A DNA stretch of 64,000 nt, taken from DYHD01 sp037445375. GTDB lineage: Bacteria > Nitrospirota > Thermodesulfovibrionia > Thermodesulfovibrionales > Dissulfurispiraceae. The position numbers were made by a program, and so were the translations under genes. The notes beneath the pieces were generated by a model. It made no database searches. It was not told the DNA's origin and worked only from the letters and a program-made list of their open reading frames with translations. The stretch lies in NCBI GenBank assembly GCA_037445375.1, contig JBBIKS010000005.1, positions 1-64,000 on the forward strand. Direction: 5' to 3'. Each line of letters opens with the position of its first letter. Within the stretch, counting starts at the first letter, position 1. Of the stretch, positions 35,082 to 42,912 are shown one piece after another.

Positions 35082-36842
35082 TTACTCAATAATTCCGATT
35101 TCTTTATAGTAGTCGGTTTTACAGTCAGGCAGTAGCGGTATCCTGACCTTAAACACTCTGCCTGATGATATTAAGAATCCCTGGCCTTTAGGGAGCTTCA
35201 GGAGCCAAGACGGGTCTATCAGCGGGACGCTTTTTTCCGATTCGCTTTGTGAGTATGATGAACGGAAGACCACCTCACTGTTGCTACCTACGTCGGGGGA
35301 GATTGAAAATCCGGAATTTTCTTGTTTAACTGAAGCTGATCCGGCTGCGTCCGAGAATACTTTTGATGTGGTCATGTCAGTAGTTCTAAGCCAAAGCTTA
35401 GTGTTTAAATTGTCAAATATCTGCTGTGCTTTAGCTGATAATTTTAGTTCGGATTCAAGGTCTGCCACTGACTGCGAGGCTAAGAATATTCTTACTCCTG
35501 CGCCGCCTGCCTTATTCAGGAGATTGATAAAGGCAGGGTCAACCACCTCGGAAAACTCGTCAATGAAAAGATTCACGATGTTTTTATCGTTGTTCATATA
35601 GCAGTATTTAGAGCCTACAAATGATGTGAAGTCCTGAATAGCCATCCTTATGACCGACTTAGCGGTGTCTCGCATGAGCAGAGATCCGAACAGAACATAG
35701 ACGACCTTTTTGTTTTTTACTACTCTTTCCCAATCAATGTTATTAGCATCGTCATCGGCTCTATCGGACAGGAGCGTTCCTATTTCGCCTACTGAAAGTT
35801 TATTCAGCAGCGGGGTTAGAGAGGCGATCATTTTCTGGAAGTGTTCTCTTGGATGTCTTGCAAGTATGATGAGTTCGTCTATAGCGTTATGGTGTATTAC
35901 AGAGGACCTTTTATAGAGCCTGATATAGTCTTCTATTTTTGAGTCTATATCGCTGTCCAGGTCGGATATTTCGTCATTTTTAAATGTATGCTTTCTAAAA
36001 GCCTCAGATATACATTGTTTGCATAGTTCTTCTGTTTTTGCAAGAGAGTATGTTGATAATGTTTTAACAGTTGGTCTTATATTCATGTATAGCATGGCGT
36101 TGGTAATAACCGAGATAACTTGCCATGCAAATGAACGGAACGCTTCTGAGTCCCCGCCTGCCGGCAGCATCATTGCTATTCTATCGGGGATTTCGTTGGG
36201 TAGAGTAAAGTTTTTCAGAGGGTTATAGTGGGCTGAGAATTTAGGGTATGGAAGGGCAAAAAACATAAAGTCATTGCCTCTGCCTGACTCTCTGCAGGAT
36301 TCCACTACTCTATTAAGCAATTCTCTATCGCCCTTTGGGTCAAAGATAATTACGGCTTCTCCTCTCTTGATCGCCTGAACGGTGACGATTTCGTAAGCTC
36401 TGGTCTTGCCGACTCTTGTGGTTCCGATTATAACCGAGTGTCCAACCAGATCGGGCAGTTGGACATAGATATTTTGTTCTTCTTTCATTCCTACTCCATG
36501 GATAAAGGATAGTCCGCCTAAGCTTTCTCCTTCTTCCAAGAGTTCTTTATTGTGCATGAGCCTGTTGACCATTGATGTATATTCAGGAGTCCACATGAAT
36601 CCTCTGCCCATGAACAATTTATCTGTTGGCAAGTCTTTATATGAGATATTGAAACTGCCAGTGCCTTTCAATGCATCATAGTTCTTTTTTTCTTTTTGGA
36701 CGTTGTGTATGTAGCGGTATGCACAGTAGATGCCTATAAGAGTCATTATGATATGCCAAGGGAAGGGCAATCTATAAGCATATAGAGCGAACAGAGTAGA
36801 AACGATTATGCCAATGATATAGAGAGGGTAGTTCGGTTTCAT
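35082..36842 (-). CDS. traD: type IV coupling protein, TraD/VirD4 family
   Basis: A 586-residue T4CP that would hand the relaxase-DNA complex to the T4SS. Two N-terminal membrane helices (about 6-24 and 29-45) are followed by the motor domain with Walker A GTTRVGKT (140-147), IFDPKGDREL, and Walker B NLFIDEFSEV; the ASQSVADLE motif completes it. The pattern fits the SXT/TOL-type TraD that accompanies MOBH relaxases. ATG 36842 overlaps the upstream stop (ATGA). It lies 10 kb from the relaxase and 14 kb from the tra operon. Confidence 0.9.
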   Translation of the reverse strand: MKPNYPLYIIGIIVSTLFALYAYRLPFPWHIIMTLIGIYCAYRYIHNVQKEKKNYDALKGTGSFNISYKDLPTDKLFMGRGFMWTPEYTSMVNRLMHNKELLEEGESLGGLSFIHGVGMKEEQNIYVQLPDLVGHSVIIGTTRVGKTRAYEIVTVQAIKRGEAVIIFDPKGDRELLNRVVESCRESGRGNDFMFFALPYPKFSAHYNPLKNFTLPNEIPDRIAMMLPAGGDSEAFRSFAWQVISVITNAMLYMNIRPTVKTLSTYSLAKTEELCKQCISEAFRKHTFKNDEISDLDSDIDSKIEDYIRLYKRSSVIHHNAIDELIILARHPREHFQKMIASLTPLLNKLSVGEIGTLLSDRADDDANNIDWERVVKNKKVVYVLFGSLLMRDTAKSVIRMAIQDFTSFVGSKYCYMNNDKNIVNLFIDEFSEVVDPAFINLLNKAGGAGVRIFLASQSVADLESELKLSAKAQQIFDNLNTKLWLRTTDMTTSKVFSDAAGSASVKQENSGFSISPDVGSNSEVVFRSSYSQSESEKSVPLIDPSWLLKLPKGQGFLISSGRVFKVRIPLLPDCKTDYYKEIGIIE

Positions 36843-37246
36843 TTTATGAATAAAGCAAGCCACGCAATAGCGCCTGCGCCGAAAAACATGGCGATAACAT
36901 ACTCAATAATCTCTCCTGTTTTGAAAAGCTTAAAGGCAATGCGCTTATCAGAAAAAGGCGTCGCGGGTATTCCTGTCATTGTTAAAGAATCGCATATGAG
37001 ATGGAGGGCTATGCCAAAAGCCACATAAAAGACATATGGAGTAGTAGAGGGAAGAATCATGGCAAGCATAGCTATAAGGATGACATGCAGCCACCAAGCA
37101 TGTGACCAGCCTCTATGCTTGAAGATGCGAAGCTCCATGAAATCCGGCAGAACCGAAGATGCCGTTACTATGATGACGGCTAACGGCGGCAGTCCCGCAA
37201 TTACTGATGCGCTTGCTCCAAGAATTTTGTGATTTATCCATTTCAC
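36839..37246 (-). CDS. YdjM/DUF457-type membrane-bound metal-dependent hydrolase
   Basis: A 135-residue membrane protein with the family's HxxxG start (INHKILGASASVIAG), the metal-site-like HRGWSHAWWLH and a later HLICDSLT. Family proteins are predicted metal-dependent inner-membrane hydrolases. Start GTG at 37246. It is the first gene of the traD operon and coupled to traD. Leader-repeat copy 6 starts 9 bases away, facing the opposite way. Confidence 0.7.
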   Translation of the reverse strand: MKWINHKILGASASVIAGLPPLAVIIVTASSVLPDFMELRIFKHRGWSHAWWLHVILIAMLAMILPSTTPYVFYVAFGIALHLICDSLTMTGIPATPFSDKRIAFKLFKTGEIIEYVIAMFFGAGAIAWLALFIK

Positions 37247-37254
37247 ATTAAATA

Positions 37255-37323
37255 TTAATATCTATTAGTAACTCATAGCCCTCACGGGGCGGTACCTTTG
37301 GTATGCACCGTGGGGGTTTTTTT
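37255..37323 (+). repeat. dispersed leader repeat, copy 6
   Basis: TTAATATCTATTAGTAAC box, CCCTCACGG (37279-37287)/CCGTGGGGG (37308-37316) outer stem, inner stem, T7. Its downstream sequence (ATTTAAACAG...GGAGGAG) resembles that after copy 3. It heads the annealase/SSB/nuclease operon. Confidence 0.85.
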
Positions 37324-37352
37324 ATTTAAACAGTAGGAGGAGGAGAAATAGG

Positions 37353-37784
37353 ATGGACAAGGGAGTGATTTTATTAGGTTTGTATGTAGTGGGGGCTGTG
37401 ATGTTTATTGTAATGTATAGCAGTCAAAAGCTATACAACTCATTTGTTATGGGAGTATTTTGGCCGTTGACAGCACCATTTATCATTGCTTTCTTACTGT
37501 TCTTTTCAGTGAAAGGTTCAGCAAAAAAGGTGATGAAGAAGATCACCGAAAAAGAAACAACGGCAACGGCAGAAAAGGAAAATGGGGGTATCGAAGATAA
37601 TAAAGTCCCTCAAAAGATTGTCTATATTTACATGACAAAGCCTGAAGACATGCCTACTGCTAATACAAGCAAACCGAAACAGTATGTGAGCAAGAAGAAG
37701 GTAGTGCAACCTACCATAAAGCAGATGGAGCAGGAATTTGATGATATCGACTTAGATGAAGCAACAAAAACAAAGACAAAATAG
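37353..37784 (+). CDS. small two-span membrane protein
   Basis: 143 residues, two hydrophobic helices (about 5-24 and 33-52) and a long charged Lys/Glu/Thr-rich cytoplasmic tail. First gene after leader copy 6, 11 bases before the next gene. No family recognised. Confidence 0.65.
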   Translation: MDKGVILLGLYVVGAVMFIVMYSSQKLYNSFVMGVFWPLTAPFIIAFLLFFSVKGSAKKVMKKITEKETTATAEKENGGIEDNKVPQKIVYIYMTKPEDMPTANTSKPKQYVSKKKVVQPTIKQMEQEFDDIDLDEATKTKTK

Positions 37785-37795
37785 GAGGAATTTGG

Positions 37796-38746
37796 ATGAA
37801 TTTAAAAGTTGAAGAAGAAAGACTAAAGAAGGAGTCAGAAGAAATAGCGAAGAATGCGTATCAAGCGTCAAGAGGATACGAGCCGTTTATCAAGCTGCTG
37901 CCATTAAGAAAAAACATTGGCAATAGAACGAATCCGTATTTCGTGGAGATAGCGATGCCCTACATGACGGTGGCGGGCAGGTTGAAGATGATGGCTGATG
38001 AGCATATTGAGAGCAAGGAGAAGTACGAGATCAAGCCTGCTCAGTTTGTCCTTGCGCCTGATACAAAAACACTTCTCTGCAGGATGGAGGTAAACTCTCA
38101 AAGAGGGTCGGCGACTGCCCACGCTAAAGTAGGAATAAACGGTGCGGGTGTTGACGCATCGAATCCTTATGAGAACGCCGAGACTTCGGCATTGGGGAGA
38201 GCGCTAGGATTCCTCGGCTATGGGGTTTTAGGCACAGGAATCGCTTCATTTGAGGAGGTGTCGTCCGCTGCATCTGATAACGTTCCTGCTGACCAGCCAA
38301 CGGCGGCTGACAACAAATCTGGTGGCGTAGATGGACCGCTGAAAATAAAAATCAAGCAAGCCTTGATAAAGAGAGGCAGCACTGAAATAGAGGCTATCGC
38401 ACGGGTAAACGCATTGCAAAATAGAGATGAGGCTATGAAGTTCCTCATAGACTTAGGCAAAGCCGATGTTCCAAAGGAGCCTTCTGAACCTAAGCCTAAT
38501 GTTCCAGAGCCAAAACCTGAAACTCCTAAGTCTGATCTTCCAAAGGAGCCTGAGAAAAAAGAAGATGCACCCACACCACCCACGCCGCCACCGGCTGATA
38601 CGAAAGAGAGAGTCAAAACCAAAGAGCTTATAGAGTTCAAAAACCTGCTTGTCAAGAAAATCGGGGAGGCTGAAACAAGAAAGATCCTTCCCAAGATCAA
38701 GTACCAAACTGATCTCGAGACTGCAAAGAAGGAGCACGGTATATGA
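37796..38746 (+). CDS. candidate ERF/Rad52-like single-strand annealing protein
   Basis: A 316-residue protein. The N-terminal 155 residues contain YFVEIAMPYMTVAGRLKMM and the motif NPYENAETSALGRALGFLGYG, which resembles the conserved AETSAxGRAL(G/A) segment of phage ERF/Sak-type annealases. A Pro/Lys/Glu-rich linker (about 220-275) and a short C-terminal helical tail follow. Its neighbours are an SSB-like protein (4-base overlap) and a RecB-like nuclease, the classical context of an annealase. The family call rests on this motif and on context. Confidence 0.55.
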   Translation: MNLKVEEERLKKESEEIAKNAYQASRGYEPFIKLLPLRKNIGNRTNPYFVEIAMPYMTVAGRLKMMADEHIESKEKYEIKPAQFVLAPDTKTLLCRMEVNSQRGSATAHAKVGINGAGVDASNPYENAETSALGRALGFLGYGVLGTGIASFEEVSSAASDNVPADQPTAADNKSGGVDGPLKIKIKQALIKRGSTEIEAIARVNALQNRDEAMKFLIDLGKADVPKEPSEPKPNVPEPKPETPKSDLPKEPEKKEDAPTPPTPPPADTKERVKTKELIEFKNLLVKKIGEAETRKILPKIKYQTDLETAKKEHGI

Positions 38747-39027
38747 TTAACGAATTTATCCTTATGGGCTGGGTTATAACCCAGCCTGAACTTAAGTATT
38801 GGGAGAAAGGCGAAAAGGTAGTCCCTGTCGCCAAGCTACAAGTAGACACCAAGAGAGACACTCATGAGGTATGTGTCTTCGGGGGCACAGCAGAGCGAGT
38901 GTCTGAGGAAATAATTATTGGGGATCTGATCCTTATTAAGGGAAGGGTTAAAGGCAAGATAGAGGATAAAAAGAAACTCATTGAGATATACGCAAGAACA
39001 GTAGAGAAAGTTGAAACGGAGGTGTAA
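38743..39027 (+). CDS. small single-stranded DNA-binding (OB-fold) protein
   Basis: 94 residues with an SSB-type start (INEFILMGWVITQPELKY), central VCVFGGTAERVSE and LILIKGRVKGK, i.e. a minimal OB fold without the acidic SSB tail. ATGA overlap with the preceding gene, and its stop is immediately followed by the nuclease ATG. Confidence 0.75.
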   Translation: MINEFILMGWVITQPELKYWEKGEKVVPVAKLQVDTKRDTHEVCVFGGTAERVSEEIIIGDLILIKGRVKGKIEDKKKLIEIYARTVEKVETEV

Positions 39028-39864
39028 ATGCAAGGTTACTTTGTTAATATAACGGAAAAAGTAGGCGGGGAGATAGTGAAATCTTCGCCTATTTATTATG
39101 ACCCAACACGGACAAGAGAATATCTTGATAAGATTGAATATTATCTCCCGCGGATGCTTGCTTTGCATAAGGGCGAGGTAGAGTGCGAGAGTTATCCGAG
39201 ACGCACTTTATATGCTTTTAACTGCCCGTGCGGGATGTGCGACTATGCAAGCCTATGTTTACATGGTGACATAATAGGATATACCTTGAAAGACGAGAAC
39301 AAGAAGGTTGGGAAGCATACAATCTTTCTCAGCCCGACACAACTGCTTCGTTATGAGACATGCCCCAGGCAATGGGCGTACTATGCAGCAGGGTATAGAA
39401 CGGAGACCAGTGCAGCAAAGCTCCAATTCGGCGATGCTATACACAATGCGATAGAGGCGTATATTAGGCTTGGCAGAGACCCAAAAGAATCCTTCTCGTT
39501 TTTTTGGGGAGAGTTCAAAGACGCTCAACTTACATACACTAAAAAAGGAACTAACCATGAGTATTTCCAGAAGGCTGGGGAGTCGATGATGGAGAAATTT
39601 CCAGCCTTCTATGATCAGGAAATTATAACGGGGTTAGATGTGAGTGAGGCATATGCAGAAGTGCCGGACTCTAAGCTGCTATGGGATAATTACATAGGAC
39701 ATCCTGTGCAGATCACATGCAAACCCGATCTTGTGTGCAAGACACATGATGGAGACACGCTTATTATTGACTGGAAAGTCACCAGCAGGAAAAATCATGA
39801 CGAAGATTGGCTGCCTGTAGCCGATCAAATGACAGCTTATTTCTTACTCACATCCCATCTTTAA
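39028..39864 (+). CDS. RecB-like PD-(D/E)XK nuclease with apparently permuted domain order
   Basis: 278 residues. The core (about 93-278) is a RecB/Cas4-like nuclease: LSPTQLLRYETCPRQWAYY, GDAIHNAIE, the metal-binding KPDLV, IIDWKVT and QMTAY motif, ending 5 residues later. In relatives a strand, a helix and a Cys cluster follow the Q motif. Here that tail is at the N-terminus: GYFVNITEK, REYLDKIEYYLPRM, and FNCPCGMCDYASLCLHGD (about 65-82). This looks like a circular permutation. By context it would resect DNA for the annealase. A strong terminator follows. Confidence 0.7.
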   Translation: MQGYFVNITEKVGGEIVKSSPIYYDPTRTREYLDKIEYYLPRMLALHKGEVECESYPRRTLYAFNCPCGMCDYASLCLHGDIIGYTLKDENKKVGKHTIFLSPTQLLRYETCPRQWAYYAAGYRTETSAAKLQFGDAIHNAIEAYIRLGRDPKESFSFFWGEFKDAQLTYTKKGTNHEYFQKAGESMMEKFPAFYDQEIITGLDVSEAYAEVPDSKLLWDNYIGHPVQITCKPDLVCKTHDGDTLIIDWKVTSRKNHDEDWLPVADQMTAYFLLTSHL

Positions 39865-39880
39865 TACAGCTACGGTCAAC

Positions 39881-39925
39881 AATAAAGAAAGCCTTACGGA
39901 TTATCTTTGTAAGGCTTTCTTTATT
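39881..39925 (+). terminator. intrinsic terminator
   Basis: A perfect 17-bp inverted repeat (39881-39897 with 39909-39925, core AAGCCTTAC/GTAAGGCTT). It ends the recombination operon, or attenuates into the primase gene 34 bases later. Confidence 0.8.
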
Positions 39926-39959
39926 CCTAAAAAATATCAAAAAAAAGAGGTGAGATTAT

Positions 39960-41318
39960 ATGTCCGTTAGCGATTACTTAATAAACATTTCTATGGAGAG
40001 CAAATTCCCGGGGGCTAAGAAAGTGGGCAATAGTTATTTGATGTTATGCCCTTTTCATGACGACAAAAACCCATCGCTGTCAGTCTTTCCCGAAGGCAAT
40101 TATCACTGCTTTGGGTGTGGAGAGAAAGGCAACTATGTGTCTTTCCTTATGAAGACCCGTTCAATGACTCTTAGGGAGGCATACGAGGAGATTGAAAACC
40201 TCACAGGGGTTAAGTTAAGGGAGGACGACCCTGAGAAGGAAAAGTTTCACAGGATTAATGAGCTTGCAGTGCAATTCTACTGCAAGCAATTAAGCAAAGC
40301 TTCTCATGTCAGGGATTATCTGGCAAAAAGGGGCATAACTGATGAATCAATCGAAAAATTCAGGCTTGGCTATGCTTCCGGTGCGGGGCTTCTTAAAGAA
40401 CTAAAAAGCTATGGTTTCACGGTACAAGAGATTAGGAAAGCAGGGCTTTTGAGGGCATCCGATGAGCAGGAATTTTTCCTGAAAAGGCTGATGTTTCCGA
40501 TAATAAATGGAGACGGCAAGACATACGGATTTGCAGGGCGGACACTCCAGAGCAATGGCGCTAAATACATCAATTCACCAGAGACCACTTATTTCAAAAA
40601 AGGATCGCTTCTCTATGGGCTTGACGTTCAAGCAGTAAAAACGCAGGGGCATATAATCATAGTCGAAGGTTACATTGACGCTATAGCAATGCACCAAAAA
40701 GGATACCGCAATACAGCCGCTCTTATGGGAACCGCTTTTGGCGATAAACAGCTTGAGATTATTAAGCGGATAACCGACAAGGCGATAATTGCTGGAGACG
40801 GAGATAATGCAGGGACGAAGGCTGCTGTCAGGATAGTAAAGCAGCTTATTTATCACATTGATGTTTCTGTAATAGATTTCCAAGACGAAGACCCTGCATC
40901 GTTTATTGAAAAAGGCGGGGATATAGCGGAAGCCATATCCGGAAGGAGATCAGCGGCTGCCTATCTCATTGAAAAAGTCACTGATGCGAAAGAAAGACAG
41001 GAAATTATACATACCCTCGCAGTCAACTGTTCAGTTCCAGAGTTTTTATGCTCTCTGGACGACAGGGAACGGTATATGTTTGCTGAGATAAGCGCAAGGG
41101 AGCTGCTAACCTCTCTAAGGGAGAAAATGAAGCTATTAGTGAGGCTGAAGAACACTAAAATAGAGGTGAGGCAGTGGAGCGAAATGGCAATAGCTTTTTC
41201 AGATGGCAAAATGGCGCTCTTTGCTAAGCTCCCAAAAGACACAAAGAAACATAAAGACACTGCTGTCGAGCTTGCAAGAGCAGTGTATAGAAGCATATTG
41301 CAAGCAAAGAAAAACTGA
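39960..41318 (+). CDS. DnaG-type DNA primase
   Basis: 452 residues. A CHC2 zinc finger (Cys30, His33, Cys50, Cys53; CPFH...YHCFGC) recognises template. The catalytic core has the primase N-domain GITDESIEKFRLGYA, GRTL, and a Toprim fold with VEGYIDAIA (Glu) and DGDNAG (Asp-x-Asp). The C-terminal helicase-binding domain is short (about 100 residues) and unlike the host type. It probably primes replication or complementary-strand synthesis of the element after transfer. Confidence 0.92.
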   Translation: MSVSDYLINISMESKFPGAKKVGNSYLMLCPFHDDKNPSLSVFPEGNYHCFGCGEKGNYVSFLMKTRSMTLREAYEEIENLTGVKLREDDPEKEKFHRINELAVQFYCKQLSKASHVRDYLAKRGITDESIEKFRLGYASGAGLLKELKSYGFTVQEIRKAGLLRASDEQEFFLKRLMFPIINGDGKTYGFAGRTLQSNGAKYINSPETTYFKKGSLLYGLDVQAVKTQGHIIIVEGYIDAIAMHQKGYRNTAALMGTAFGDKQLEIIKRITDKAIIAGDGDNAGTKAAVRIVKQLIYHIDVSVIDFQDEDPASFIEKGGDIAEAISGRRSAAAYLIEKVTDAKERQEIIHTLAVNCSVPEFLCSLDDRERYMFAEISARELLTSLREKMKLLVRLKNTKIEVRQWSEMAIAFSDGKMALFAKLPKDTKKHKDTAVELARAVYRSILQAKKN

Positions 41319-41335
41319 AAAAAGGAGGCATAACA

Positions 41336-41602
41336 ATGCTGCTGTTTGTTGTCATGAATGATATAGAACTTAAAAAAATAAAGAATTATGGAAAGGTTGT
41401 ATTAGTCTCTAAGGCGTTAGCAGACAAATATGACCTTGATAAATTAAAAAAAGTCATTAAGAGCGACTACGATTTTGGGGGTGACTCCGATGTCATAGCG
41501 GATGTAGTCACAAATGAAGATCACTACTTTTTCTCATGGCTTGAGGAAAATAAGATGACATTAGAGGTGGATTATGGAGGAGAAAAACAAAAGCTTAGTT
41601 AA
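41336..41602 (+). CDS. hypothetical protein
   Basis: 88 residues, acidic (MLLFVVMNDIELKKIKN...). GGAGG precedes ATG 41336. It may in fact start at the internal ATG 41354 (MNDIEL). Overlaps the next gene by 29 bases. No family recognised. Confidence 0.6.
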   Translation: MLLFVVMNDIELKKIKNYGKVVLVSKALADKYDLDKLKKVIKSDYDFGGDSDVIADVVTNEDHYFFSWLEENKMTLEVDYGGEKQKLS

Positions 41603-41963
41603 GCTAGTGATAGCTATTTTAGCGCAAGCTGTCATAGATGCTTACATTGGCAGTAGAAGCGTAAGGAAAAAATCCCGCGAGTGGTTCAGAAGCGATGAAT
41701 TTAAGGTCGTGATAAATTTTCTCAGGCAAAACGGCATAAAACCGCAAAATTTATTTGACTTGCCGTGCTCGTGGGATGAAATTAAAGAATTATCAAAGAG
41801 GGGAGAGATTTTATATATAAAGTGCAAGGCTGTGAACTATCTCGAAGGAACTAATGAGAATAGGCATATGCTCGGCACTTATGGCAAAGGCTTGATTAAA
41901 GTTTCAACCAGGAAAAAGAAACTCAAAGAGGGATTGCAATTAGTCAATCCTTCGATGCTATAA
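41574..41963 (+). CDS. hypothetical protein
   Basis: 129 residues, basic, with a hydrophobic first helix (LVKLVIAILAQAVIDAYIG) and a globular remainder. Start inside the previous gene. Followed at once by a strong terminator. No family recognised. Confidence 0.6.
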   Translation: MEEKNKSLVKLVIAILAQAVIDAYIGSRSVRKKSREWFRSDEFKVVINFLRQNGIKPQNLFDLPCSWDEIKELSKRGEILYIKCKAVNYLEGTNENRHMLGTYGKGLIKVSTRKKKLKEGLQLVNPSML

Positions 41964-42006
41964 AAAAAACCCCCTTATCCATATTAAGGATAAGGGGGTT
42001 TTTTAT
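41964..42006 (+). terminator. intrinsic terminator
   Basis: AACCCCCTTATCC pairs with GGATAAGGGGGTT over a short loop, then TTTT. End of the primase operon. Confidence 0.85.
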
Positions 42007-42090
42007 GGTCCTGAATTTTTTATTCTGTTGGAGGAAAGTTCAGGACCCACTGCTTACAAAGTAAGCTATGATTTACTGTTAGATATTAGT

Positions 42091-42131
42091 GATGAAAAGA
42101 AAAAGAGAAGATGAAAAGAAAAAGAGAAGAA
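42091..42131 (+). repeat. short tandem duplication resembling the start of the XRE gene
   Basis: Two tandem copies of ATGAAAAGAAAAAGAGAAG (about 42092-42130), the second continuing AACGGC. The XRE gene itself begins ATGAAAAAAAAAAGAGAAG then AACAGC at 42208. The gene's 5' end therefore seems partially duplicated upstream. Confidence 0.55.
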
Positions 42132-42159
42132 CGGCAATCATAGAAGACCAATAGTTTCC

Positions 42160-42196
42160 ATAACTACATTGTCAATTTTATTGACAATGTAGTTAT
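42160..42196. promoter_or_regulatory. perfect palindromic operator of the XRE repressor
   Basis: A 17-bp perfect inverted repeat (ATAACTACATTGTCAAT and its complement, 42180-42196) around TTT. It overlaps -35-like TTGACA and -10 TATAAT (42193-42198) just before the repressor ATG at 42208. Probable autoregulatory site. Confidence 0.7.
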
Positions 42197-42207
42197 AATG
42201 TAAGACT

Positions 42208-42702
42208 ATGAAAAAAAAAAGAGAAGAACAGCAAAACACTGTAGAAACCATTCAGGATAGAATTAAAAAAGTTAGACTGACTTACAAGCTGTCTCAACAA
42301 AAGTTTGTTGAAAGTCTTGGCATCACTCAATCATATCTCTCGTCAATTGAACGCAAGAATACACCGAGCGCGGCTCTGCTGCATGCCATAAGCTGTCTGT
42401 ATGAAGTGGATTTTGATTGGCTCCTAACCGGCAAGGGCAAGATGTTCGCGCTCACGCCTCACAAATATTCTCCTTTGGATTCCGATTTTTTAATGGAAGT
42501 TATAGAAGCCATTATAGGGGTTACTTCTGATAGAGGAATATTTCTCAACCCTAAAAAATTATCACTATTGATAGTTTTTACTTATGAGATATCCTTTAAA
42601 CATAAAGACAAATACATTGGCAAAAAACGTAATCCTTTCTTGAAAGACACCGCAAATAAGCTTTTAGATTTCTCGCCATTTATTAAACCAAGCATATCTT
42701 AG
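42208..42702 (+). CDS. XRE-family transcriptional repressor
   Basis: 164 residues. N-terminal Cro/CI-type helix-turn-helix (about 14-70): IKKVRLTYKLSQQKFVESLG, then ITQSYLSSIERKNTPSAALL. The C-terminal 90 residues are a helical domain without the Ser-Lys protease dyad of LexA/CI. It therefore probably responds to a ligand or antirepressor and not to RecA cleavage. The palindromic operator next to its start and a related half-operator at the 42798 promoter suggest it controls the maintenance/transfer genes to its right. Confidence 0.85.
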   Translation: MKKKREEQQNTVETIQDRIKKVRLTYKLSQQKFVESLGITQSYLSSIERKNTPSAALLHAISCLYEVDFDWLLTGKGKMFALTPHKYSPLDSDFLMEVIEAIIGVTSDRGIFLNPKKLSLLIVFTYEISFKHKDKYIGKKRNPFLKDTANKLLDFSPFIKPSIS

Positions 42703-42797
42703 TAGCGAATCGATCTCATCTCTTGACGCAGAAGGGGTCTGTCTGCGCCTTTTTTTTCGATTAAAATAGTTATAGTAGCATAAACTATTAATAATTA

Positions 42798-42826
42798 TTG
42801 ACAATTTTAGTTGTTATCAATATAAT
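42798..42826 (+). promoter_or_regulatory. consensus sigma-70 promoter with repressor-like dyad
   Basis: TTGACA (42798-42803), 17-base spacer, TATAAT (42821-42826): an exact consensus promoter. The dyad TTGACAATTTT...TTATCAA (42798-42820) overlaps it and resembles the XRE operator core (TTGTCAATTTTATTGACAA). It drives the sigma-like gene at 42913. Confidence 0.75.
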
Positions 42827-42912
42827 TACTAAATGGTATTGAAATTATAAGTTTGTCATAAAGTGGTCATATATAATATTAAATATATTGCAAATGTTGG
42901 AGGAAGGGAGAA

